A DNA stretch of 37,698 nt from Streptomyces lydicus (GTDB taxonomy: Bacteria > Actinomycetota > Actinomycetes > Streptomycetales > Streptomycetaceae): the NCBI RefSeq assembly GCF_000717345.1, contig NZ_JNZA01000054.1:1-37698 (forward strand). Reading direction: 5' to 3'. Positions 7,475 to 14,613 of this stretch are shown here, one piece after another. Position numbers and translations under genes: made by a program. Position 1 is the first letter of the stretch. Every line of letters begins with the position of its first letter. Below the pieces are notes generated by a model that did not search any database, was not told the origin of the DNA, and worked only from the letters and a program-made list of their open reading frames with translations.

Positions 7475-8776
7475 ATGACCACAGCTCCACCGCGCGCCGA
7501 GCCGGGCTACGCCCCGGCGCCGGACCCCGACGACCCGCCCGTGCGAAAGCTCTACCGCAGCGCCGACGGGCGGCTGCTCGGTGGCGTCGCGCGCGGACTC
7601 GCCGGGCACCTGGGGCTGCCGGTCTCCTGGGTGCGGATCGTGTTCGTGGCCCTGTTCATGGCCGACGGCATGGGCGCCCTGCTCTACGCCGCGTTCTGGT
7701 TCTTCGTCCCGCTGGGCATCGGCGGTGTCGAGCACCGCCAACCCGCCGCGGGCGATGGCAGGAAGCGCCGGCGGCTGGCCCGCAAGCCCGACAGGGGACA
7801 GGTCTTCGCGCTGATCGCGCTGCTGATCGGCGCCTCCGTCGTCGCCTCCCGATTCCAGCTGGGCCAGGCCAACGGCTATCTGTGGCCGGTGCTGCTGATC
7901 GGCGCCGGCGTCGCCCTGGTGTGGCGGCAGGCCGACAACTCCCGCCGCGCGCAATGGCTGGAGCTCGGCCGCCGCAAGGCGCTGCTGCCGGTGCTGCGCG
8001 GCGCGGCCGGTGTCCTGCTGGTCTGCATCGGCGTCACCGGCATCGTCGTGCTGCAGGGCTCGGTGCGGCATCTGGGCTCGGTGCTGCAGGCCGCGCTCGC
8101 CGTCGTCGTCGGCATAGCGCTGCTCGCGGGCCCGTATCTCGTACGGATGATGCAGGACCTCTCCGAGGAGCGGCTGATGCGCATCCGCGCCCAGGAGCGC
8201 GCCGAGGTCGCCGCGCACGTCCACGACTCCGTCCTGCACACCCTGACCCTGATTCAGCGCAACGCCGACGAACCCCGGGAGGTCGCGCGGCTGGCCCGCG
8301 CCCAGGAGCGCGAACTGCGCGCCTGGCTCTACAAGCCCGAGGGCCGCGGCAAGGACGAGGACGAGGAGCCCACCACCCTGGCGGACGCGGTCCGCAAGGC
8401 CGCCGCCGAGGTGGAGGACCACCACGGCGTCCCGATCGAGGTCGTCGTCGTCGGCGACTGCCCGCTGGACGAACCGCTGGGCGCCCAGCTGCAGGCCGCG
8501 CGCGAGGCGATGGTCAACGCCGCCAAGTACGGCGGCGAGGGCGGCGCGGTGCAGGTGTTCGCCGAGGTGGAGGGCCGTTCGGTGTTCGTCTCGGTGCGCG
8601 ACCGCGGCCCCGGCTTCGACCTGGACGCGGTGCCCACGGACCGGATGGGCGTCCGCGAGTCCATCATCGGCCGGATGGAGCGCAACGGCGGCACGGCCCG
8701 GCTGCGCCCCGCCCCCGACGGCGGCACCGTCGTCGAGCTGGAGATGGAGCGCGCGGCCACGGAGCACGGCACATGA
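7475..8776 (+). CDS. PspC-domain sensor histidine kinase (EsrS/LiaS-like)
   Basis: The protein has 433 residues from ATG 7475 (weak GGGG just upstream; GTG 7460 is possible). Residues 23-80 are a PspC domain (LYRSADGRLLGGVARGLAGH, then a helix ending FWFFVPLG). Four more hydrophobic segments span ~108-223. The dimerisation/phosphoacceptor box is HVHDSVLHTLTLIQ with His250 followed by Asp, as in HisKA_3-type kinases that pair with LuxR regulators. The ATPase part has an N-box (AREAMVNAAKYGG), DRGPGFD and a final GVRESIIGRMERNGG. It should phosphorylate the regulator encoded 119 bp downstream. A PspC domain inside the kinase, with a separate PspC protein nearby, is the arrangement I recall for EsrISR of Corynebacterium glutamicum. 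The signal is probably membrane or cell-wall damage. Confidence 0.92.
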   Translation: MTTAPPRAEPGYAPAPDPDDPPVRKLYRSADGRLLGGVARGLAGHLGLPVSWVRIVFVALFMADGMGALLYAAFWFFVPLGIGGVEHRQPAAGDGRKRRRLARKPDRGQVFALIALLIGASVVASRFQLGQANGYLWPVLLIGAGVALVWRQADNSRRAQWLELGRRKALLPVLRGAAGVLLVCIGVTGIVVLQGSVRHLGSVLQAALAVVVGIALLAGPYLVRMMQDLSEERLMRIRAQERAEVAAHVHDSVLHTLTLIQRNADEPREVARLARAQERELRAWLYKPEGRGKDEDEEPTTLADAVRKAAAEVEDHHGVPIEVVVVGDCPLDEPLGAQLQAAREAMVNAAKYGGEGGAVQVFAEVEGRSVFVSVRDRGPGFDLDAVPTDRMGVRESIIGRMERNGGTARLRPAPDGGTVVELEMERAATEHGT

Positions 8777-8895
8777 CCCCGCGGCACGGGGAACTCCGGG
8801 CGACCACGGCACCGGGCAAGGAGTTCCCGGCGGCGACAGGGCCGGGGCGGACACGGGATGATGACGGGGCAGACACCGAGGGACGGACGGAAGAC

Positions 8896-9606
8896 ATGAG
8901 CAGCGAGGACGCACAGCAGGACGCGACCGGCGGCCCGGCCGGGGGCCGCACCGTACGGGTCGTGCTGGTCGACGACCACCGGATGTTCCGTACGGGCGTC
9001 CAGGCCGAGATCGGCGAGACCGGCCGCACCGGCGTCGAGGTGGTCGGCGAGGCCGCCGACGTCGACCAGGCGGTCACGGTCATCACCGCCACCCGCCCCG
9101 AGGTCGTCCTCCTGGACGTGCACCTCCCCGGTGGCGGCGGCGTCGAGGTGCTGCGCCGGTGCGCCGCGCTGTCGGCGGACGCCGAGCGCCCGGTCCGCTT
9201 CCTGGCGCTGTCCGTCTCCGACGCGGCCGAGGACGTGATCGGCGTCATCCGCGGCGGCGCCCGCGGCTATGTGACCAAGACCATCACGGGCACCGACCTG
9301 GTCGACGCGATCTTCCGGGTCGCCGACGGCGACGCGGTCTTCTCCCCGCGGCTGGCCGGCTTCGTCCTGGACGCCTTCGCCTCCACCGACGCCCCGCCGG
9401 TCGACGAGGACATGGACCGCCTCACCCAGCGTGAGCGCGAGGTCCTGCGGCTGATCGCCCGTGGCTACGCGTACAAGGAGATCGCCAAGCAGCTCTTCAT
9501 CTCCGTGAAGACGGTCGAGTCCCACGTCTCCGCGGTGCTGCGCAAGCTCCAGCTCTCCAACCGCCACGAGCTGACCCGCTGGGCGGCCGCCCGAAGGCTG
9601 GTCTGA
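8896..9606 (+). CDS. LuxR/NarL-family response regulator
   Basis: The protein has 236 residues. ATG 8896 follows ACGGAAGAC. The receiver domain has the acidic pair VDDHRMFR (26-28), phosphoacceptor Asp74 in VVLLDVHLPG, a Ser in LALSVSD (106-108) and Lys128 in GYVTKTI. A linker leads to a NarL-type helix-turn-helix (~175-225: LTQREREVLRLIARG, EIAKQLFISVKTVESHV). It is the output partner of the PspC-kinase just upstream. Likely targets include its own cluster, given the palindromes at 5385-5405 and 7423-7438, but that is inference. Confidence 0.93.
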   Translation: MSSEDAQQDATGGPAGGRTVRVVLVDDHRMFRTGVQAEIGETGRTGVEVVGEAADVDQAVTVITATRPEVVLLDVHLPGGGGVEVLRRCAALSADAERPVRFLALSVSDAAEDVIGVIRGGARGYVTKTITGTDLVDAIFRVADGDAVFSPRLAGFVLDAFASTDAPPVDEDMDRLTQREREVLRLIARGYAYKEIAKQLFISVKTVESHVSAVLRKLQLSNRHELTRWAAARRLV

Positions 9607-9629
9607 CGCCCTGACCTGCGGGTCCGTGC

Positions 9630-9652
9630 GGCCCGGTGGTACGCACCGGGCC
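9630..9652. terminator. Hairpin after response regulator
   Basis: GGCCCGGTG-GTACG-CACCGGGCC is a perfect 9-bp stem with a 5-nt loop, 24 bp after the regulator stop. There is no U-tract, as is usual in Streptomyces. Confidence 0.65.
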
Positions 9653-9866
9653 CCGGGCGGCGCGGCGGACCGGACCGGGGCGGCGCCGCGGGGGAAGGGG
9701 GCGCCCGGGGGAGCGGGGCGGAGGACGAGGGCGTAAAGAACGACCAAAGACGGGCAACCAGGACCACGCGGATCGCCATCTAAGGGCGCGGAGAGGCTCA
9801 CTGCCGGAGGCGGGGCCCGAACCATCCCCACGTCCTTCGCGTACTTGTCCTGGAAACGAGATCCCG

Positions 9867-10991
9867 ATGAGCCTGACGGGCACGCCCTTCTTCCTCACCT
9901 CGATCCTGCTGCTGATCGTCGCCGTCGTGGTGCCGCTCACCCTGTGGACCCGGATAGCCGGGCCGCCCCTGATGCGCGGCCTGGCCCGTCTGCTGATGCT
10001 GCTGTTCGCCCAGGTCACGGCCATCACCCTGGTCTTCGTCATGGTCAACAACGCCAACAACCTCTACGACACCTGGGGCGACCTGCTCGGCACCGACAGC
10101 CACGTCGCGGCGGCCAAGGACCTGGGCCCCGACGGCATGGGCGGCCAGCAGATCAAGAACGAGGCCAAGGTGCTCCAGCGGTTCCGCCCGGCCGACGACC
10201 CGCGGATGGGGCCCGGCGTGCGGATGACCGACCTCCAGGGCCGCATCTCGGGCGTGATGGGCGAGGTGTATGTCTGGCTGCCGCCGCAGTACGACAACCC
10301 GGCCTACCGCAACAAGAAGTTCCCGGTGGTCGAGCTGCTGCCCGGCTACCCCGGCTCGTCGAAGGCGTGGTTCGGCTCGCTGCACGTCGGCGAGCAGCTC
10401 AGGCCGCTGATGCTGAGCGGCGCGGTCAAGCCGTTCATCCTGGTGGCACCGCGGACCAACATCCTCACCGGCGCCGACACCGGCTGCGTCAACCTCCCCG
10501 GCAAGGTCAACGCCGACAGCTGGCTGACCGTCGACGTACGCAAGATGATCACCGACAACTTCCGGGCCGGCACCAAGCCGGACTCCTGGGCACTGGCCGG
10601 CTACTCGGCCGGTGCGCACTGCGCCGCCAAGCTGGCCCTGGCCCACCCGGACCGCTACCGCGCCGCGGTCGCCCTGTCCGGCTACAACGACCCGGCCCTG
10701 GAGCCCGACTCGCTCGCCGGCAAGGACCCCAAGCTGCGCATCGAGTCCAACCCGCTGCACATCCTGAAGGCCGCCAACACGGCCGGAAGGCCGCCCCGTA
10801 CGGCGCTGTACGTCTCGGGCGCCGCGGGCGACGGCTATCAGGCGGGCATCGGCCTGCGCCAGCTGGCCAAGCGGCCGACGTCGGTGACCGTGCAGCTGAT
10901 CCCGGCGAACGCGGGCGGCCACACCACCGCGGTGTGGCGCCAGCAGGTCCCGGAGGTCTTCCGCTGGCTGGGCGGCCGGATCAGGGCGTAG
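9867..10991 (+). CDS. Membrane-anchored alpha/beta hydrolase (esterase-like)
   Basis: The protein has 374 residues. ATG 9867 is used because two membrane helices follow at once (residues ~7-28 and ~36-60). The catalytic domain begins near residue 125: VYVWLPPQYDNPAYRNKKFP and ELLPGYPGSSKAWF recall the esterase D / antigen 85-like fold. The nucleophile elbow is GYSAG with Ser247, and a candidate catalytic His352 lies in NAGGHTTAVW. Topology puts the hydrolase outside the membrane. The substrate is unknown; acyl-ester hydrolysis or acyl transfer is the family's chemistry. The gene is monocistronic, after the terminator of the regulator gene. Confidence 0.85.
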   Translation: MSLTGTPFFLTSILLLIVAVVVPLTLWTRIAGPPLMRGLARLLMLLFAQVTAITLVFVMVNNANNLYDTWGDLLGTDSHVAAAKDLGPDGMGGQQIKNEAKVLQRFRPADDPRMGPGVRMTDLQGRISGVMGEVYVWLPPQYDNPAYRNKKFPVVELLPGYPGSSKAWFGSLHVGEQLRPLMLSGAVKPFILVAPRTNILTGADTGCVNLPGKVNADSWLTVDVRKMITDNFRAGTKPDSWALAGYSAGAHCAAKLALAHPDRYRAAVALSGYNDPALEPDSLAGKDPKLRIESNPLHILKAANTAGRPPRTALYVSGAAGDGYQAGIGLRQLAKRPTSVTVQLIPANAGGHTTAVWRQQVPEVFRWLGGRIRA

Positions 10992-11054
10992 CGGCCCGCC
11001 CGCCCGGCCCACGGCTCCCCGCGCCGAGGCGTTCCCGGGGCAGGGCGGTCCGCG

Positions 11055-12185
11055 CTACGCGGGCCGCGTCGCGCCCGCGAACGGCATCTGGTCGATGGGC
11101 GCGAGGCGCACCGGTGCACCCGGATGCGGGGCGTGGATCATCTTGCCGTCGCCGACGTAGAGCCCGACGTGGCTGATGCCGGAGTAGAAGAACACCAGGT
11201 CGCCGGGGGCGAGTTGGGATCGGTCGATACGCGGGCCGGCGTTGATCTGGGTGTAGGTGGTGCGGGGGAGGGCCACGCCGCCGGACCGCCAGGCGGCCTG
11301 CGTCAGGCCCGAGCAGTCGTAGGCGGACGGGCCGGTGGCGCCCCAGACGTAGGGCTTGCCGAGGGCGGCGTAGGCGAAGGCAACGGCGCGCGCGGCACGG
11401 GAGCCGGGAGCCTGCGCGGCGGCCGCGGACCCGGTGGGGATTCCGCCGAGGAGGCCGTCGCCGCGGTCCGCCCCCCGGCTCGCTCGGCCGGCACCGCCGC
11501 CGTTCCGCGACGGGTCCCGGCCCGCCATCCGCTGCCGCTGCTCCGCGGTCAGGCGGCTGAGCAGCTGCTCGGCGGCGTCCAGCTTGCGGACGACGGTGAC
11601 CCGGTGCTTCTTCGCCGTGGCCTGGCCCGCCGTCATCCGCCGTGCCGTCTCCGCGGCCTGCTGCTGCACCTGCCGTACGCTGCCGAGCCGGCGGGCGTAG
11701 CCGGCCACCGCGGCCGCCTGGTGGCTGCCCGTACGCTCCAGGACCGCGGCGCCGTCCAGATAGCGCTGCGGATCGGCCGACAGCATCAGCCGTACGGTCG
11801 GGTCCACCCCTCCCGAGCGGTACTGGGAGGCGGCCATGGTGCCCAGCTCGGCGCGGGCGGCGTTCAGTTTCGAGGTCCGCCGGGCGGCCTCGTCCTGCAG
11901 TCTGCTCAACTCCTCGCGTGCGGAGTCGGCAGCCTCCTTGGCGCCGTTGTAGTTCTGCGTGGCCACCTCTGCCTCCTGGTACAGCGCGTCGACCCGGCCC
12001 TTGACCTGGGCGGGTGTGGGCGGTGGTGCTGCCTGGCCGGTGCCGTCGAAGGTGGTGGCGGTGGCGGCGCCCGCGAGGGCGAGCGTGGCGGCCGTACGGG
12101 CGGTGCGCGCGCTGCGCGAGCCGCCGGTGAGCGAGGCGAGCGGGTGCTGCCTGGGCTTGCGGTGCGAGGCCACGGTGGCCGTCAC
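11055..12185 (-). CDS. NlpC/P60 cell-wall hydrolase (paralogue 1, no riboswitch)
   Basis: The protein has 376 residues from GTG 12185, which has AAGGGAAGG at good spacing. A second GTG at 12173 would give the M-ASHRKP start usual in Streptomyces homologues. A Tat/Sec-like signal region with an alanine-rich core is followed by a long coiled-coil region (~65-230: VDALYQEAEVATQNYNGAKE and on). The C-terminal NlpC/P60 domain has the catalytic Cys in SAYDCSGLTQAAW and His in SHVGLYVGDGKMIH. It cleaves gamma-D-Glu-mDAP-type peptide bonds in peptidoglycan outside the cell. It is a clear paralogue of the gene at 13035-14183, from which it differs by a Gly/Arg-rich linker before the catalytic domain. 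Confidence 0.93.
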   Translation of the reverse strand: MTATVASHRKPRQHPLASLTGGSRSARTARTAATLALAGAATATTFDGTGQAAPPPTPAQVKGRVDALYQEAEVATQNYNGAKEAADSAREELSRLQDEAARRTSKLNAARAELGTMAASQYRSGGVDPTVRLMLSADPQRYLDGAAVLERTGSHQAAAVAGYARRLGSVRQVQQQAAETARRMTAGQATAKKHRVTVVRKLDAAEQLLSRLTAEQRQRMAGRDPSRNGGGAGRASRGADRGDGLLGGIPTGSAAAAQAPGSRAARAVAFAYAALGKPYVWGATGPSAYDCSGLTQAAWRSGGVALPRTTYTQINAGPRIDRSQLAPGDLVFFYSGISHVGLYVGDGKMIHAPHPGAPVRLAPIDQMPFAGATRPA

Positions 12186-12209
12186 TTCCTTCCCTTCGGG
12201 CCGGGGTCC

Positions 12210-12243
12210 GGCGGTGGTCCGCAACGGGGAGCGGACCGCCACC
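12210..12243 (-). other. Leader hairpin 12-25 nt before NlpC paralogue 1 ribosome binding site
   Basis: On the transcript, GGTGGCGGTCCGC and GCGGACCACCGCC pair over 13 positions with one wobble and one mismatch around an 8-nt loop. A second hairpin (CACCGGT-CCCCGT-ACCGGTG) lies upstream at 12272-12291. They take the place where the paralogue has its riboswitch, and none of the ydaO core sequences is present here. An attenuator or an mRNA-stability element is possible. Confidence 0.5.
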
Positions 12244-12320
12244 GGACCTCGCGGCGGGGCGGTCGACGGAACACCGGTACGGGGACCGGTGAGGGCGGGG
12301 AGTCGACCGCCTGGGGGAGG

Positions 12321-12349
12321 ACGCTAGACCCGGCTATCGGGCGAGTGAG
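12321..12349 (-). promoter_or_regulatory. Putative promoter of NlpC paralogue 1
   Basis: CTCACT-N17-TAGCGT on the minus strand would start the transcript about 130 nt before the GTG. The -10 region CTAGCGTCCTC matches the CTAACGTCCTC of paralogue 2. Confidence 0.5.
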
Positions 12350-12508
12350 CCCGCTTGCCCGGCATTGTTCGCTTTTCGACCGCCGCCGGCACGGGTCTGA
12401 CCGCCGCGCCGTCGCCCGCGCGCCGGGAGCGGTCTGCCGTGACCGAAGCGGCGATTGCGGACGCCCTGCCCGAGGGGCCGTGCTATGCGGCGGCTACGAT
12501 CCACCACT

Positions 12509-12862
12509 ATGGACGTAGTAATCAATATCTTCGTCGCGCTGCACATCATCGGCATCGCCTCCCTCCTGGGCGGCTTCCTCACCCAGATGAAGGCGATGAG
12601 CGCGGGCACCGCGCGCTTCGTGCCCGCGATGCTGCACGGCGCGCTGACGATGCTGGTCACCGGCATCGTGCTGGTCGGCCTCAACCAGGCCCAGGGCCAC
12701 CCCGTCAACAACATCAAGATCGGCATCAAGCTGGCCGTCCTGGTGGTGATCCTGGCGCTGGTCTACGTCAAGCGGGACGAGGAGACGGTGGAGAAGCCGC
12801 TCTTCGGTGCGGTCGGCGGGCTCACGGTCGCCAACATCTTCATCGCGGTGCTCTGGACCTGA
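12509..12862 (+). CDS. Small integral membrane protein, probably leaderless
   Basis: The protein has 117 residues and four hydrophobic segments: VINIFVALHIIGIASLLGGF, FVPAMLHGALTMLVTGIVLV, IGIKLAVLVVILALVYV and a final GGLTVANIFIAVLW. A conserved-looking polar stretch HPVNNIKIGIK precedes the third helix. No ribosome binding site is present. TACGAT (12495-12500) lies 8 bp before the ATG, which suggests that transcription starts at the ATG. The family is common in Streptomyces as 'hypothetical membrane protein' and I know no function for it. It lies between the two NlpC/P60 paralogues. Confidence 0.8.
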   Translation: MDVVINIFVALHIIGIASLLGGFLTQMKAMSAGTARFVPAMLHGALTMLVTGIVLVGLNQAQGHPVNNIKIGIKLAVLVVILALVYVKRDEETVEKPLFGAVGGLTVANIFIAVLWT

Positions 12863-12931
12863 GCCCACCACCGCCGCACCGCGGCGCCCCGCACCCACCG
12901 GGCGCCGCCGCGGCCCAGCCGCCGCAACGCA

Positions 12932-12980
12932 CACCGCGCGGTCGTCGCGCTCCGGACCCGGAGACGACGGCCGCGCGGTG
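12932..12980. terminator. Bidirectional terminator between membrane protein and NlpC paralogue 2
   Basis: CACCGCGCGG and CCGCGCGGTG form the outer arms, with an inner CTCCGG/CCGGAG stem. It lies between two convergent genes. Confidence 0.65.
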
Positions 12981-13034
12981 GCGTGTGGGGGGTGGCCCGT
13001 GGGGGGTGGTCCTCGGGGTGGAGCGGGGCCGGGA

Positions 13035-14183
13035 TCAGCCCGGGCGGACGCTCCCGTAGATCGGCATGTAGTAGATCGACTCCTCCCGGACGTCGGCGCC
13101 CGGGTGCGGCGCGTGGATCATCTTGCCGCCGCCTATGTACATGCCGACATGGCTGATGTCGTCGAAGAAGAACACCAGGTCACCGGGGTGAAGGTCGCTG
13201 GTCGCCACCCGCTGGCCGACCTTGACCTGGTCCCAGGTCGTACGCGGCAGATCGACGCCGGCCGCCTTCCACGCCGCCTGCGTCAGCCCCGAGCAGTCGT
13301 AGGAGCTGGGGCCGGTCGCGCCCCAGACGTACGGCTTGCCGATCTGGGCGCGGGCGAACGCCAGGGCCTTCTCGGCCTTGGTGGACTGCGTGCCCCCGGT
13401 GCTGCCGCCCCCGCCGGTGCTGCCGCCGGTGTCGCCGCCGGCCGTACCGCTGTCGTGCTGTTGCTGGCGCTCGCGCTCCTGCTGCCTGCGCGCCTCCTCC
13501 TCGGCCTTGCGCTTGGCCGCCGCTTCCTTCTGGCGCTCCAGTTCCGCCAGCCGCGCCTTCTCCTGGACGGTCAGCCGCGACAGCAGCTGCCGCGCCTCGG
13601 CCAGCTTCTGCTGCACGGACTGCTTGGACGCCTTGAGGGACGCCTGCGACGTCTGCAGCCGCTCCAGGCTGCGGCCGGCCTCGGCCCGCTGGCGCGCCGC
13701 CGCGGCCGCCTGCTCCTCGTAGTCGCTGACGGCCTGCTGCTGCCGGCTGGTCAGCCGCTCCATGAGGTGGCTGCGATCGAAGAACTGCTGCGGGTCCTTG
13801 GCGAGCATCAGCTGCGCCGTCGGGTTCATCCCACCGGTGCGGTACTGCGCCGAGGCGAAGGTGCCCAGCTCCCGCCGGGTGTCGTTCATCTTCTGCGCGC
13901 GCTTGGCGGCGGCGTCGAGCAGACCGTCGACGGTGGTGCGCTGGTGGTCGGCGCGCTCCTTGGCGGCGTTGTACTTCTGGGTGGCCACCTCCGCCTGCCG
14001 GTAGAGGCCGTCGACCTGCTGCTTGACCTCTTCGATGGTGGGCCTCGGTGCCCTGGGGGCCGCGTCGGCGGACTGCGAGAGCAGGGTGACCGAGGCGAGG
14101 GCGGCGGAGGTGAGCCCGGCCGCGGTACGCCGGCCCCCCGGCGAGGTGAGAACACTGGTGCGCGGCTTGCGATGGGACGCCAA
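13035..14183 (-). CDS. NlpC/P60 cell-wall hydrolase (paralogue 2, c-di-AMP riboswitch controlled)
   Basis: The protein has 382 residues from TTG 14183, giving the usual M-ASHRKP start with GGAAGGAG 9 bp upstream. TTG 14192 is in frame but too close to that site. A signal region (ASVTLLSQSADAAPRA) is followed by a long coiled coil (~50-245) rich in Glu/Arg/Gln, a Gly/Ser/Thr linker with GGSTGG repeats, and an NlpC/P60 domain. That domain has the catalytic Cys in SSYDCSGLTQAAW and His in SHVGMYIGGGKMIH. It is an extracellular endopeptidase of peptidoglycan peptides. Control by c-di-AMP is indicated by the riboswitch directly upstream. Confidence 0.94.
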   Translation of the reverse strand: MASHRKPRTSVLTSPGGRRTAAGLTSAALASVTLLSQSADAAPRAPRPTIEEVKQQVDGLYRQAEVATQKYNAAKERADHQRTTVDGLLDAAAKRAQKMNDTRRELGTFASAQYRTGGMNPTAQLMLAKDPQQFFDRSHLMERLTSRQQQAVSDYEEQAAAAARQRAEAGRSLERLQTSQASLKASKQSVQQKLAEARQLLSRLTVQEKARLAELERQKEAAAKRKAEEEARRQQERERQQQHDSGTAGGDTGGSTGGGGSTGGTQSTKAEKALAFARAQIGKPYVWGATGPSSYDCSGLTQAAWKAAGVDLPRTTWDQVKVGQRVATSDLHPGDLVFFFDDISHVGMYIGGGKMIHAPHPGADVREESIYYMPIYGSVRPG

Positions 14184-14202
14184 GGCCGGCAACTCCTTCC
14201 GT

Positions 14203-14372
14203 GGACCGCCTACCGGGTTAGCTGTCGGGTTCGGGCGGTTACTGACGGAAGGCTTGCCCTACGGTCCGGGCGTCCGTCGGTGACGGGCGCAGGACCGATT
14301 CACCCCGGTGGTGCTGGTGGGTCCCCGGCTCCGGGTGCCCGATGGCAGGGCCGGACTCGGCGTGGGCGGCCC
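14203..14372 (-). ncRNA. ydaO-yuaA (c-di-AMP) riboswitch
   Basis: The minus-strand leader holds the conserved ydaO core in order: GAGCCGGGGACCCA, GGGGTGAATC and CCGAACCCGACAGCTAACC, ending GGTAGGCGG. The P1 helix closes the element: GGGCCGCC (14365-14372) pairs with GGCGGTCC (14203-14210), eight pairs with one wobble. The ribosome binding site GGAAGGAG begins only a few nucleotides after P1. In actinobacteria this riboswitch class controls cell-wall hydrolase genes and turns expression down when c-di-AMP is bound. With so little sequence between aptamer and ribosome binding site, control of ribosome access is a simple possibility. Confidence 0.93.
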
Positions 14373-14417
14373 GTGCGGTCGCTGTCGACCGCGGGGAGGC
14401 GGGCTGCCTGAGCGAGG

Positions 14418-14447
14418 ACGTTAGCCAACTCGTGTGGCTCCTGTGAA
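14418..14447 (-). promoter_or_regulatory. Putative promoter of riboswitch/NlpC paralogue 2
   Basis: TTCACA-N18-TAACGT on the minus strand lies about 45 nt upstream of the aptamer. Its -10 context CTAACGTCCTC is shared with paralogue 1. Confidence 0.55.
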
Positions 14448-14581
14448 GGCTGATGTTCGATATGCCCGAAACCTTTTCGTGACCTGAACGCGATGCGAAG
14501 GTTGTCGCACCCCCGCCCGGGTTCCGCTACGCCCCCCGCCCCGCCCCGTACGAGGCGGACAATCACCCACTCCCCGGCGCG

Positions 14582-14604
14582 CTGTCGGTGCGGCCGCCTA
14601 GACT
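14582..14604 (+). promoter_or_regulatory. RecA-independent DNA-damage (PafBC-type) promoter of pcrA
   Basis: CTGTCGGTG-N8-TAGACT matches the known consensus TTGTCRGTG-N8-TAnnnT at all defined positions but the first. The spacer is exactly 8 bp. The ATG follows 9 bp after the -10, so the transcript is leaderless or nearly so. Confidence 0.75.
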
Positions 14605-14613
14605 CGGTGGGCG

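Noticed and set aside
4584..7490. Very long open frame on the minus strand across the PspC and Ser/Thr kinase genes
   Set aside because: It runs partly opposite a kinase with all motifs intact and partly in the wrong frame of the PspC gene. It arises from GC-rich codon bias and has no recognisable domain.
12186..12320. A second c-di-AMP riboswitch upstream of NlpC paralogue 1
   Set aside because: None of the conserved ydaO blocks (GGGGACCCA, GGTGAATC, CAGCTAACC) is present.
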